From assembly GCA_002716125.1 (NCBI GenBank), contig PAZH01000082.1, positions 1-50,288 of the forward strand: 50,288 bases of DNA. Reading direction: 5' to 3'. The stretch comes from Rhodospirillaceae bacterium. Lineage in GTDB: Bacteria; Pseudomonadota; Alphaproteobacteria; UBA8366. Below are positions 16,787 to 25,668 of this stretch, piece by piece. The notes under the pieces were generated by a model that ran no database searches, had not been told where the DNA came from, and saw nothing but the letters and a program-made list of their open reading frames with translations. Made by a program: the position numbers and the translations under genes. The stretch's first letter is position 1. Each line of letters opens with the position of its first letter.

Positions 16787-18096
16787 TAGCCCGACAACAC
16801 ACCCCGAAGCGTCTCGAAAATACGATCCAGATCGCTTTCTTCGCAGATAAAAGCGGGAGAGAGCATGACCGTATCGCCCGTCACTTTGACCAATACGCCC
16901 TTGTCATACAGGTCCATAACCGCTTGATAACCGCGTGTCCCCGGCGCGCCGTCCGGCGCCAGGTCGATCGCTGCCAAGAGGCCGACGCCGCGCATATTCG
17001 TGACGATCGGAAGATCCTTAAGATCGAAAAACCGATCGAGGAATGGGTTTGACAGTGCTTTGGCCCGGCCGAACATATCCTCTTTCTCGAAGATATCGAG
17101 CGTCGCCAGACCCGCGGCACATGCCGCCGGATGACCCGAGTAGGTATAGCCGTGGAAGAAATCGACCCCCTTCTCCGGCGCGGCATCGACGATCGTCTTG
17201 TAGATGTGCTCTCCAACACCAACAGCACTCATCGGAATGGCGCCGTTCGTCATCGCCTTTGCCATCGTGATCATATCCGGCTGGACTTCGTAGGTATTGG
17301 CGCCGAACGGATTGCCTGTTCGTCCAAAGCCGGTAATGACTTCGTCAAAGATCAAAAGGATGCCGTGTTCGTCGCAAATCTCGCGCAGGCGTTTCAGATA
17401 CCCCTTCGGCGGCAAATACGCACCGACCGAACCGCCGACAGGCTCAACGATGCAGGCGGCAATCGTGTCACCGCCATACGTGTCACAGAGACGCTGGAGA
17501 TCTTCCGCCAATTCAACTCCGTGCGCACCTTCGTCCCGCGCATACTTGTTCTCGGGAATGTTGGTATGGCGCATATGGACGACGCCCGGGATACCGAGAC
17601 CGTACATTTCGCGGTTTTTCACCATGCCTCCGACGGAAAATCCGCCAAAGTTGACACCGTGATAGCCTTTCTCACGTCCGACCAGCCGGAGGCGTTGCCC
17701 TTCGCCTTTGACACGGTGATAGAGCAGCGCAATCTTCAGGGTCGTCTCAACGGCTTCCGAACCTGAACTACCGTAGAAGACGTAATCCAAGTTGCCCGGG
17801 AGCAACTGCGAAATCCGCCGCGCTAACTCAAATGCGGACGGATGACCATGCTGGAACGGCGGGCAATACGACATCTCCAAAAGCTGCTTATGCACGGCGT
17901 CCGCGATTTCCGGGCGGGCGTGGCCGAGCGGCGAACAGAACAAGCCGGATACCGCATCGATCAGTTCATGCCCTTGATAGGTCTTGTAAACGATCCCTTT
18001 GCCTTCGGTCATCATACGCGTGTGACCCGTCTTGAAATGCTTGTTCGATGTGAACGGCATCCAATGGGCTTCAAGATCGTTCGGCATAATGCGCAT
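16783..18096 (-). CDS. Class III PLP-dependent aminotransferase (omega-amino acid:pyruvate type)
   Basis: Transfers the terminal amino group of an omega-amino acid, beta-alanine-like compound or amine to pyruvate or 2-oxoglutarate. The 437-residue protein has HWMPFTSNKHF near the N-terminus, the phosphate-binding GSSGSEA at 109-115, IFDEVITGFGRTG with D251, and the PLP lysine K280 in ITMAKAMTNG. YSGHPAACAAGLA completes the signature. The ATG at 18096 has AAGGA nine bases upstream. It is divergent from the permease at 18247, with about 150 bases between. The substrate cannot be read from sequence alone. Confidence 0.9.
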   Translation of the reverse strand: MRIMPNDLEAHWMPFTSNKHFKTGHTRMMTEGKGIVYKTYQGHELIDAVSGLFCSPLGHARPEIADAVHKQLLEMSYCPPFQHGHPSAFELARRISQLLPGNLDYVFYGSSGSEAVETTLKIALLYHRVKGEGQRLRLVGREKGYHGVNFGGFSVGGMVKNREMYGLGIPGVVHMRHTNIPENKYARDEGAHGVELAEDLQRLCDTYGGDTIAACIVEPVGGSVGAYLPPKGYLKRLREICDEHGILLIFDEVITGFGRTGNPFGANTYEVQPDMITMAKAMTNGAIPMSAVGVGEHIYKTIVDAAPEKGVDFFHGYTYSGHPAACAAGLATLDIFEKEDMFGRAKALSNPFLDRFFDLKDLPIVTNMRGVGLLAAIDLAPDGAPGTRGYQAVMDLYDKGVLVKVTGDTVMLSPAFICEESDLDRIFETLRGVLSGY

Positions 18097-18246
18097 GGGC
18101 TTATTCCTTATGCGGCGGCACGGGTTCGGCCGGTTAATCCAAGATTCTTAAGCGTTAAGATGATTGAAAATTATCTCTTTCGCCAGCCCCGGTTTCAATA
18201 AAACCGAACTGGTGAGCCGACTATCCGAAGCTTATTGTCACCGTTA

Positions 18247-19008
18247 ATGGATATCCAAAGCCTTTTCCTGCTGTTCACCTTTACATTCTTCGTCGGTTGC
18301 TTCGTTGGTGGTACCGGCATCGGCGGCGTTCTATTAGTCCCATATTTGGTTTTCATTCTTGGGATGGATACCGCGACAGCAGTCGCTTCGACCATGTTCG
18401 CCTATATCTTCAGCGGCCTCGCGGCGACCTTCGCCTACGCCCGCATGGGTTCAGTAAAGTGGCCGATGGTCTGGGCGGTATGCGCCGCCGCAGCGCCCGC
18501 AGCCTTCCTCGGCTCTCTGACCGTCTGGATCGTCCCAGGCGAAATTTTGCTCGCCGGGATTGCAGCGCTAACGATCTTTTCAGGTTATCGAACACTGCGT
18601 CCGCCGGTGAATGCACGCAGCGACAACAAAAACATCAAAACACGAGCGCTGATCGCGGTCGGTGCAATCTCCGGCTACATAAGCGCACTCGTCGGCGCCG
18701 GCGGCGCGGTCGTGCTCATCCCGCTTCTCTTCGCCATGGGCGCACCTGCCTTACTCGCCATCGGTTTGTCCCAAGCGATCCAATTCGTTATCGCTGCCAC
18801 CGCAACGATCGGGAACCTCTCGGTCGGACAGATCGATTTCACTATCGGTGGCGTCATCGCCGCCGCGCTCGTTCTCGGCATTCTACTCGGTAGCCGGGTC
18901 GCCCATGCACTGCCGGTGGATACCCTGCGTAAGACGGTCGCCTGGGTTTTGACCCTCGTTGGGTTATCAATCGCGTTTCAACTCGTCCAAGATGCAATTG
19001 CGGTCTAG
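18247..19008 (+). CDS. TauE/SafE family permease (copy 1)
   Basis: Polytopic inner-membrane permease of 253 residues, a family that exports sulphonates, sulphite, sulphoacetate or other organic anions. It has two repeated halves, each with a glycine-rich helix: GCFVGGTGIGGVLLVPYL near residue 15 and ALVGAGGAVVLIPLLFAMG near residue 145. The ATG at 18247 places the first membrane helix immediately. An upstream in-frame TTG at 18235 adds only four residues. It is probably co-transcribed with the DUF1445 gene 25 bases downstream. The substrate is unknown. Confidence 0.85.
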   Translation: MDIQSLFLLFTFTFFVGCFVGGTGIGGVLLVPYLVFILGMDTATAVASTMFAYIFSGLAATFAYARMGSVKWPMVWAVCAAAAPAAFLGSLTVWIVPGEILLAGIAALTIFSGYRTLRPPVNARSDNKNIKTRALIAVGAISGYISALVGAGGAVVLIPLLFAMGAPALLAIGLSQAIQFVIAATATIGNLSVGQIDFTIGGVIAAALVLGILLGSRVAHALPVDTLRKTVAWVLTLVGLSIAFQLVQDAIAV

Positions 19009-19033
19009 ACTGCCATTCGGGAGGCACTGAAGC

Positions 19034-19858
19034 ATGACACTGGCATTGGCAAGAGACGAGCAACGCGATGACGATACGCGGCGGGAAGAAGCACGCCGAC
19101 TGAGAGCGAAAATCCGCAGCGGGGAGCATCACGGTCTGACGACCGGCCTTGCACCCGGTATGGTCCAACTGAACCTCGCGATCTTCCCCAAGGCGTGGGC
19201 CGACGACTTTCAACGGTTTTGCGAATTGAATCCAAAACCGTGCCCCCTCGTCTCGATGACCTTGCCCGGCGATCCGGTATTCCCCAGCGATATCGGCGAA
19301 GGATTGGACGTACGCACCGACGCCCCCCGTTATCTCGTCTTTCGGGATGGCAAACTGGCAAACGAGGTTACTGACCTCACTGACCTTTGGCAGGACGACT
19401 TTGTCGCCTTCGGTATGGGCTGTTCTTATTCATTCGAAGAAGCGCTTGTCGAAGGTGGACTCTCCTTGCGCCATATCGAACAAGGAACAAAAGTGCCACT
19501 TTACGTCAGCAATATCGAAACCGAACCGGCAGGTCCCTTCCGGGGACCCACCATTCTATCGATGCGACCGTTTCTGCCGGAAGACGCCATTCGAGCGATT
19601 GAAGTCACCGCAAGGTACCCTCGCGTACACGGCACGCCGCTTCATTTCGGCAATCCCGCGATGGTGGGCATCGAAGACATATCGAACCCGTACTCGGGGT
19701 CGCCGCCGGTCATCCACCAAAACGAAGTGCCGGTCTTCTGGGCTTGCGGTGTGACCCCGCAGATCATCGTGGAACATGCCAAACCGCCAATCTGCATTAC
19801 CCACAAGCCGGGGCACATGCTGATTACGGATCGCTTGAATACGGAATTGGCCGGCTAG
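19034..19858 (+). CDS. DUF1445 family putative hydro-lyase / cyclase
   Basis: Soluble protein of 274 residues of the DUF1445 (YcsI-like) family. Some members are annotated as putative hydro-lyases and a eukaryotic relative as D-glutamate cyclase; no reaction can be proved here. The family pattern is clear: GLAPGMVQLNLAIFP, FAFGMGCSYSFE, PLYVSNIE, ILSMRPF, HGTPLHFGNPAMVGI, VFWACGVTPQ and CITHKPGHMLITD. GGGAGGC-like bases precede the ATG. It ends one base before the convergent thioesterase. The neighbouring permease hints at uptake or export of its substrate. Confidence 0.85.
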   Translation: MTLALARDEQRDDDTRREEARRLRAKIRSGEHHGLTTGLAPGMVQLNLAIFPKAWADDFQRFCELNPKPCPLVSMTLPGDPVFPSDIGEGLDVRTDAPRYLVFRDGKLANEVTDLTDLWQDDFVAFGMGCSYSFEEALVEGGLSLRHIEQGTKVPLYVSNIETEPAGPFRGPTILSMRPFLPEDAIRAIEVTARYPRVHGTPLHFGNPAMVGIEDISNPYSGSPPVIHQNEVPVFWACGVTPQIIVEHAKPPICITHKPGHMLITDRLNTELAG

Positions 19859-19859
19859 C

Positions 19860-20279
19860 TTACTTCGGCATCAGCACCATTTGGGTCTGGGTGACCACAG
19901 CGCAGAGCTTTCCGTCCTCTCGCTTGATGTCAGTCCGCCAAACCATCGTGCTGCGCCCCTTGTGCAAGGCCGTAGTCTCCGCGTAGGCCGTCTGACCTAC
20001 GGGGATGGAAGACAAGAAATTGGTCTTGCTTTCCAGCGTCGTCGTCCAGGCACCTTCGGGTAGGTTCAGCACGCAAGCGAGTGCACCCAAATTGTCGGCA
20101 AAGGCCATGATGGCGCCGCCATGAAGCACCTCCGGGCGCGTACAAAGCTCCTCACGCACTTCCAGTGTCGCTTTCACGCAATCAGGGGTCGCTTCGGTCA
20201 CGACGAGCCCAAGGAGTTTCGAGAACCCGGCGCGACGGGAGTTGATCAACTCAACAGTATCGACTTCAGTATCGCTCAT
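19860..20279 (-). CDS. PaaI-type hotdog thioesterase
   Basis: Predicted acyl-CoA thioesterase of 139 residues with the 4HBT/PaaI hotdog fold. The central-helix motif LHGGAIMAFADNLGALA is at about residues 52-68, where HGG and the Asp are the usual active-site residues. VGQTAYAETTALHKGRSTMVW follows as the second half of the sheet. It is the last gene of the minus-strand operon beginning at 25517, 11 bases after the DAO oxidoreductase. Such enzymes free CoA from stalled intermediates, in keeping with the crotonase at the operon head. Confidence 0.87.
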   Translation of the reverse strand: MSDTEVDTVELINSRRAGFSKLLGLVVTEATPDCVKATLEVREELCTRPEVLHGGAIMAFADNLGALACVLNLPEGAWTTTLESKTNFLSSIPVGQTAYAETTALHKGRSTMVWRTDIKREDGKLCAVVTQTQMVLMPK

Positions 20280-20290
20280 TTCAGTCCTCG

Positions 20291-21454
20291 TCAGACAATC
20301 CCAAGTTCGGGGTAGGGTTCGTTATTGGCCACGCGGTCGTATCCCAAGCGCGTCACATCCATCGTCGAATATGCGCCGTCGAGGATCAGCTCCGACAAGG
20401 CGCAGCCGGCACCGGGTGCCTGCATGATGCCATGACCGGAAAACCCGCTCGCGATATAGACGTTTTCCATACCGCCGTCCCAACGTCCGATGATGGCGTT
20501 CTTGTCGAGTTCGTTCCGTTCGTAATGACAGGCCCATGTCCGCTCAAGGCGGATTTCTTCCAATGCCGGCACCCGATGCGCCAAGGCCGGCCAGACTTCG
20601 TTCTCGAACCAATCGGGCGCATAGTTCCAATTGAAACCGGGACCGACGGACCAATCGGGCTTACCGCCCGTAAAACCGGCACCCTCCGGCCGGAACGCCA
20701 AATCGGTTTCAGATTTCAGAAAGGGCAACGGTTCGATTTCCGCCATACATAGGAAGTAATGCGTCTGTCGCGACATCGGCCGGATCGGAACATCCCAATC
20801 CAGCATCGCCGCGATTTCGCCGGACCACGCCCCTGCCGCCAGAACGAATGTGTTGGCAGAAATTGTTTGCCCCGATTCCAATGTCACATGTCGTGCGGCG
20901 GCGCCATCGCCCTGCCAGTCGACAACCCGGTCCTTGCGATATTCGACACCAAGATGGCGTGCCATGCGCCGGAACCCCATCATCGCCGCGTGCGGATCGA
21001 TCCAGGCGTCGTCCGGAGTCAAAACGCCGATCTCGACATCATCGAAGTTGACCGATGGGAAGCGTTTCTTCAGATCGCCCTGCTCCAGCAATTCGGCGCC
21101 AACGCCATTCGCAGTCTGGGTTTCGTAATTGCTCCGCATTTGAGAGGAATCGCCCCCGTCGGAGAGGAACAGGTAGCCTTGCGGTTTGAACGAAATGTCC
21201 GCCGGCTCGCCGTCGATCGCCATCGTCTCTTTGAACGTACTGTAAAACTCGAGCCCATAGCTGCCGAGGGCTACGTTCTCCGGCCGGCTGAAAAGGCGGC
21301 GGACACCGCCAGATCCTTTCGGAGTCGTCGCGAACTCATAAGTTGGATCCGGTTCAAGCACGACGATTTCGCTGGCTTTACCGGATTTCGCCAGATGATA
21401 CGCGACGCTCGAGCCAATCAGCCCGCCGCCGATGATTAAAATGTCGATACTCAC
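20291..21454 (-). CDS. DAO-family FAD-dependent oxidoreductase (sarcosine/amino-acid oxidase-like)
   Basis: Flavoprotein of 387 residues that probably oxidises an amino acid or N-methyl compound. The FAD motif IIGGGLIGSSVAYHLAK is at residues 6-22, with VLEPDP as the second contact. GSGGVRRLFSRPENV resembles the GG-R region of sarcosine dehydrogenase relatives. TFVLAAGAWSGEIAAM is the middle FAD strand, and YIASGFSGHGIMQAPGAG the C-terminal one. It begins 6 bases after the GFA gene. A covalent-flavin cysteine was not identified with confidence. Confidence 0.87.
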   Translation of the reverse strand: MSIDILIIGGGLIGSSVAYHLAKSGKASEIVVLEPDPTYEFATTPKGSGGVRRLFSRPENVALGSYGLEFYSTFKETMAIDGEPADISFKPQGYLFLSDGGDSSQMRSNYETQTANGVGAELLEQGDLKKRFPSVNFDDVEIGVLTPDDAWIDPHAAMMGFRRMARHLGVEYRKDRVVDWQGDGAAARHVTLESGQTISANTFVLAAGAWSGEIAAMLDWDVPIRPMSRQTHYFLCMAEIEPLPFLKSETDLAFRPEGAGFTGGKPDWSVGPGFNWNYAPDWFENEVWPALAHRVPALEEIRLERTWACHYERNELDKNAIIGRWDGGMENVYIASGFSGHGIMQAPGAGCALSELILDGAYSTMDVTRLGYDRVANNEPYPELGIV

Positions 21455-21460
21455 GACGAC

Positions 21461-21847
21461 CTACCGTCCCTGACCGGCGCTCTCGGCAAACGCCTTCTCC
21501 CAATTACGACCATCGAAGAGCCGAATTTCCGGCGTCTCGCTGTGCACGTCCCAGTCATCCAACGTATTTACGTTAACGACGAATTTGTCCGGCGCGGCCC
21601 TCGGATGCCCGAACGTGTGAATACCGCAGTTCGGACAGAAATAGTGCTCCGCCACCATCTCATTGAACTGATAGAGCTTCAGTTGATCTGCACCTTCGCT
21701 AATCTTCAGCTTATCCGGCTCGACACGCGCGAGAAGAATACCCTTTTTGGTACAGATCGAGCAGGTACAGCGCGTGATCCTACGGAGGTCCGCCTCGATT
21801 TCATACTTCACCGCACCGCAGTGACAGCTTCCATGATAGGTCTGCAT
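21461..21847 (-). CDS. GFA-family glutathione-dependent formaldehyde-activating-like zinc protein
   Basis: Protein of 128 residues with the zinc ligands of the GFA/CENP-V fold: CHCGAVKYE near residue 8, CTCSIC near 28-33 and FCPNCGIHTFGHPR near 70. The family spontaneously joins formaldehyde to glutathione or binds other thiols. Next to a sarcosine-oxidase-like DAO protein, a formaldehyde role is plausible, because oxidative demethylation releases formaldehyde. It directly abuts the Ldh2 gene with no spacer. Confidence 0.88.
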   Translation of the reverse strand: MQTYHGSCHCGAVKYEIEADLRRITRCTCSICTKKGILLARVEPDKLKISEGADQLKLYQFNEMVAEHYFCPNCGIHTFGHPRAAPDKFVVNVNTLDDWDVHSETPEIRLFDGRNWEKAFAESAGQGR

Positions 21848-22867
21848 TTACCCGTCCCTCATATCCAGAATCTGTTGATGAAGTGCGGCCTGACATTCGA
21901 TCCCGTCTGTGGCCGAACGAGCGCGATTTGCATAGCGCCGGTCGCCCGGAATACGGGTCCCTTCTTGTGCCAGTATCTTGCCGAATAGGCCTTCGACACG
22001 ATCCAAGAACGTTTCATGGAAACCCTTCGGGTCGATCAAAATAAATATCTGCCCGGCGTTCGACGGTCCGGCATCGTGGCCCCCGAATGCGTCCACTTGC
22101 TCTTGCGCTTCAAAGCAAAAATTACCGCCCGTCAGTCCTGCGGACAGCAGTTCGACCATAATCATGATCGCGTTGCCTTTATGACCGCCAAAGGGCAGCT
22201 GCACCCCTTCAAGAGCGGCGGCAGGGTCCGTCGTATCATTGCCGTCCTTGTCGAGCGCCCAGCCTTTCGGAATGGAATGCCCCTCGCGCGCGGCCACCTG
22301 GATTTCGCCCCGCGCGGACGCGCTCGTTGCGTAATCGAAAACCATCGGCGGCTTTCCGGCGCGCGGGCACGCGAAGGCGATCGGATCGGTTCCAAAGAGC
22401 GCCTTATTTCCGCCCCAGGGCGCAACAAAGGATTGCGACGTCGACATGGTAAGGCAAATCAAGCCCGCATCGCCGAAATGCTCGGCCTCCCACCATAACG
22501 CGTTTAAATTGCCGTTGTTGCGAAGGCCCAATGCCGCGATACCTTGCGACTTCGCTTTTTCGATCGCGAGAGGTTTTCCGGCCATGATCGCCGGTGGCGA
22601 GAATCCATTCTTGCTATCGACCGCAACCAAACCAGGCGACTTTTCCGTTACTTCGGGAACCGCCTTGCCGTCCATACGACCGCTTCGCATCGAAGTCACA
22701 TATCCCGGCACGCGAAACAGGCCGTGCGAATGCGTGCCATCCGCCTCGGCTTGCGTCACCACATCGGCGATGACCATCGCATTTGCTTCCGACATGCCGT
22801 TCGCGATCAAGACTTCGGTCGAGAGTGCCCGGACCTCGTCGAGCGACATATGAACTGTATCAGACAT
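21848..22867 (-). CDS. Malate/L-lactate dehydrogenase family (Ldh2) oxidoreductase
   Basis: NAD(P)-dependent enzyme of the Ldh2 fold, which interconverts 2-hydroxyacids or cyclic imino acids with 2-oxoacids. The ATG at 22867 gives 339 residues. ADGTHSHGLFRVPGYV carries the catalytic-His segment, and FGTDPIAFACPR, FDYATSASARGEI and LPFGGHKGNAIMIMVELLSAGLTGG are family signatures. The start ATG shares a base with the TGA of the DehI-like gene (TGATG), so the two are translationally coupled. Ureidoglycolate, lactate or sulpholactate-type substrates are all possible. Confidence 0.88.
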   Translation of the reverse strand: MSDTVHMSLDEVRALSTEVLIANGMSEANAMVIADVVTQAEADGTHSHGLFRVPGYVTSMRSGRMDGKAVPEVTEKSPGLVAVDSKNGFSPPAIMAGKPLAIEKAKSQGIAALGLRNNGNLNALWWEAEHFGDAGLICLTMSTSQSFVAPWGGNKALFGTDPIAFACPRAGKPPMVFDYATSASARGEIQVAAREGHSIPKGWALDKDGNDTTDPAAALEGVQLPFGGHKGNAIMIMVELLSAGLTGGNFCFEAQEQVDAFGGHDAGPSNAGQIFILIDPKGFHETFLDRVEGLFGKILAQEGTRIPGDRRYANRARSATDGIECQAALHQQILDMRDG

Positions 22868-23724
22868 CAAGTTCCTTTCTCTTCGCCGGGCAGCGCATCG
22901 CCCAGAAGCTTACAAATCACGATCATTTCCGGAATTTTTTGTGTCATTGTCGATAACAATGCAGACATCTCCGCCGCTTGTTCCGGAGTTGGGGCAGGAA
23001 GGCCTTCTGGCGCCGAAGGCAATCTTGAGACAAGCTCGTCCGCAACCGCGTCCGCCGCAGCTACAATACTCGTGCTCGCACGCTGTATCTCGCCGGTCTC
23101 TAGATACGGCCACATCAACGCACCGACATGTGCCAGATACGCCGGCCAATTCGCCAAGTGCCGATAGACACCCGGCAGAAAGGCGCTTCCCTCCGGGAAT
23201 CCCCACGAGCCGACGGCTTGCGCTAGCGCCAATGTCTCAGGTGTCATTTCGTCCGCCTGAACCATCCGAACCAGCGGACGCGCGGTCTCCGGCGGTGCCC
23301 AATTCGTTCTCTGAGGTTCATATTCGCGTTTGCCGGCTGCGCCGCGGAGCAGGCGCTGAAGGACGCTGACAAATAAGAGATTTGGCCGATTATTTCGATC
23401 GTATGCGCCGTAGACATCCTGTATTTGCGCTTTAGCCGACACGTCCACACCCATCGCCCGCAACGCCAATTCAGGAAGCGGTTGTAGGGGTTCCGTCGCC
23501 AACGTGTCGACCATACCGAGAGCCGATTCCTGAAAATCGCCACACGCGTTCGCCGGCCTGATGATCGACCAATACCATTCAAGGACACCCGGCACAGACG
23601 CCACGTGCCGGACAATCGTCGTCACGTTTGGGACACCCCACAGGCGGCGAATTTCCGCGTAGATATGCGCGATCTCGCCTGTCGCGTCTTTCTCCAAAAC
23701 CTCTGAGATCAGCTGTCCGCTCAT
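22867..23724 (-). CDS. DehI-like halocarboxylic acid dehalogenase family protein
   Basis: Helical protein of 285 residues from the ATG at 23724. IAHIYAEIRRLWGVPNV, RHVASVPGVLEWYWSIIRP and LPGVYRHLANWPAYLAHV match the duplicated layout of DehI-type 2-haloacid dehalogenases, which hydrolyse D- and L-2-haloacids to 2-hydroxyacids. I could not map the catalytic Asp of the characterised enzyme with certainty, so dehalogenase activity is inference. The start overlaps the cyclase stop by four bases and the stop overlaps the Ldh2 start. A dehalogenase and a 2-hydroxyacid dehydrogenase would form a logical two-step route. Confidence 0.72.
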   Translation of the reverse strand: MSGQLISEVLEKDATGEIAHIYAEIRRLWGVPNVTTIVRHVASVPGVLEWYWSIIRPANACGDFQESALGMVDTLATEPLQPLPELALRAMGVDVSAKAQIQDVYGAYDRNNRPNLLFVSVLQRLLRGAAGKREYEPQRTNWAPPETARPLVRMVQADEMTPETLALAQAVGSWGFPEGSAFLPGVYRHLANWPAYLAHVGALMWPYLETGEIQRASTSIVAAADAVADELVSRLPSAPEGLPAPTPEQAAEMSALLSTMTQKIPEMIVICKLLGDALPGEEKGT

Positions 23725-24737
23725 ACCGTCCCCACAGGATTGGCCGGCGATCCGACCGCACCCGGTAGGAAGAGCGGCGGGGCGGTGAGGAAAAACCGAT
23801 AGCGGTTGTTCGCGGCAAGCCATTCGGCGATCTCAGTGAAGTACCACATCTCGCCGAGGTGAATTCCAAGTTTGAAGAGGCAATGTTCGTGAATCGGCAA
23901 AGCCGCCCCCCGCTCCATACCTTCCGGGAGACCGCCGTGTTCATATTCGACCGCGCGGTTATCCGATACCAAGACCGACATGCCGCTGTCGTCTATCCAC
24001 TGCAAGAGCTTCTGATCGAAGCCGTCGAAAGCGGGACAATGGGTGCGCGGCAAGTCGGGCGGTACATCGGAACCAAGCTCGATCAACTTATCCGCATAGC
24101 CCGTGTAACAGCAGACGATATCGCCCCTTTCGATCTCGATCCCATCCGCCTCGAGCATACGCATGACATCGTCATAGCTGACCGGGTGGCTCTCCTCACC
24201 GTAATGCTTCTTCATGTTCAGCAGCACGCCGCGCCCCTGCACGCAATGCTGCGCCATGTGTTCGATACCGAGGTTCCAGGCGCCGAGATCCCCATAGCGC
24301 GGCTCACCCGCCTCGTTGACCAGCTTGTGACCGTTATATTGGATAATCTCATCGACCCCATCGTCATCCGCGTCGAAGAGCCCGCCCATATGACCGAAAC
24401 TATCCCACTGCGAAGAATGCTGATTGTAGAGCAAAACCGCATCGTCGGAGACGACTTGCGTGCTACCGGGAATGAAGTTGTCGATCCGCAAATTAAAAGC
24501 CGTTTGGCCGTCCCGGACGACCGGCTTAAGGATCGGCGGCTTGCGCCGCGTATTCGTGGCGTCTGTCGCAGGCACGTTGAGCGGCAGACTTAGACAGAAT
24601 CGTTTTCCCGTCTTGATCTCTTGCGCCGCTTTCACAGTGTTCTCTTCCGTCAGATAGTTCAGTCGACCCAACTGATCGTCCGGTCCGAACTCACCCCAAT
24701 TCGAGCCCGGCGGCCGGTTCTTCCATCTTTGTGACAT
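23721..24737 (-). CDS. Cyclase family (PF04199) metal-dependent hydrolase
   Basis: Protein of 338 residues of the long kynurenine-formamidase-like cyclase group, which hydrolyses amides or cyclic substrates with a divalent metal. The metal site appears as H-SSQW-D-SFG-H near residue 107, a variant of the HxGTHxDxPxH motif that keeps the His, Asp and His ligands. GRGVLLNM, GDIVCCYTGY and PIHEHCLFKLGIHLGE follow. It is second in the operon, 3 bases after the crotonase. The variant motif is normal for this long subgroup as far as I can judge. Confidence 0.85.
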   Translation of the reverse strand: MSQRWKNRPPGSNWGEFGPDDQLGRLNYLTEENTVKAAQEIKTGKRFCLSLPLNVPATDATNTRRKPPILKPVVRDGQTAFNLRIDNFIPGSTQVVSDDAVLLYNQHSSQWDSFGHMGGLFDADDDGVDEIIQYNGHKLVNEAGEPRYGDLGAWNLGIEHMAQHCVQGRGVLLNMKKHYGEESHPVSYDDVMRMLEADGIEIERGDIVCCYTGYADKLIELGSDVPPDLPRTHCPAFDGFDQKLLQWIDDSGMSVLVSDNRAVEYEHGGLPEGMERGAALPIHEHCLFKLGIHLGEMWYFTEIAEWLAANNRYRFFLTAPPLFLPGAVGSPANPVGTV

Positions 24738-24740
24738 TTG

Positions 24741-25517
24741 TTAACTCCAATCCGGCTTACGCTTCTCGACGAAGGCATTGAGGCCTTCCTGCGCGTCTTC
24801 CGTATCGATGATGTGGCAAATCGTATCGACGACATATTCAATCGTCCGTCGATATTCGTTATCGTTGGCCCGCATGAAACTATCACGGCCGATGCGCATG
24901 ATCGTGGGCGACTTCTTTGCCATCTCCTGCCCCAGTTCCCTGGCTTTTGCGAGGACTTGATCGCGCGGCACGGCATAGTTCAAGAGGCCGCGCTCGTGCG
25001 CTTCTTTGGCAGAAATCGGTTTCCCTGAGAATAGAAGTTCAAAAGCCTTGTGACGCCCAATCTGCCGCGGCAAATGGACGTAATGCATGGCGGGAATGAC
25101 CCCGACATCGATTTCAGGATACGACAAATCGATATCGTCGGCGGCAACGATCATATCGCAGGAGACGGCCAAGGTGACGCCTGCCGCACGGGCCGGCCCC
25201 GTGACCGCCGCAATGCTCGGTTTTGCGAGGCGGTATTGCGCGTCGTGCATCCCGAAATAAAGAACTTCCAGAAAGTTCCGAAGGTCGACCCCGGTTTTCC
25301 CGCAGATCATCTTGAGGTCCATACCAGCACTGAATGCCGCCTTACAATCGCTGGTTAAAATGACTGCCCGCACGTCCGGGTCGTGTCGTACGCGCGTATA
25401 GGCATCCACGACTTCTTCCGCCAAAAGCATATCGATGGCGTTCACCGGCTCCCGGATCATCGTGACTTCCGCCACGCGATCCCGCACCTCGTAACGGATG
25501 CGCTTATAGTCCGACAT
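24741..25517 (-). CDS. Enoyl-CoA hydratase/isomerase family protein (crotonase 1)
   Basis: Crotonase-fold protein of 258 residues that acts on an acyl-CoA. FSAGMDLKMI supplies the first oxyanion loop and TGPARAAGVTLAVSCDMIVAADD the second. The first catalytic Glu position (Glu144 of rat crotonase) is Thr here, in AGVTLAVSCD. The second (Glu164) is kept in YPEIDVGV. It may therefore be an isomerase, hydrolase or hydratase variant. It heads the seven-gene minus-strand operon, GAGGGAC precedes its ATG, and it is divergent from the EamA array across 151 bases. Confidence 0.87.
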   Translation of the reverse strand: MSDYKRIRYEVRDRVAEVTMIREPVNAIDMLLAEEVVDAYTRVRHDPDVRAVILTSDCKAAFSAGMDLKMICGKTGVDLRNFLEVLYFGMHDAQYRLAKPSIAAVTGPARAAGVTLAVSCDMIVAADDIDLSYPEIDVGVIPAMHYVHLPRQIGRHKAFELLFSGKPISAKEAHERGLLNYAVPRDQVLAKARELGQEMAKKSPTIMRIGRDSFMRANDNEYRRTIEYVVDTICHIIDTEDAQEGLNAFVEKRKPDWS

Positions 25518-25668
25518 TCAGGAAAGTCCCTCTCCGAGAATTCTTATTCTTTCGTTGGAGGATATCGCGTGGCGGCATTGAAGCAAATAAACGTCATCTT
25601 GATTGTCCCTACCAACCCGGATCGCTCGGCGTACTTTGTATAGCCTTCGCCGCCGCTTCAGGTCGCTT

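Noticed and set aside
20759..21439. 226-codon plus-strand frame opposite the DAO oxidoreductase
   Set aside because: Composition is that of a shadow frame of a conserved flavoprotein; no family motif and no ribosome site.
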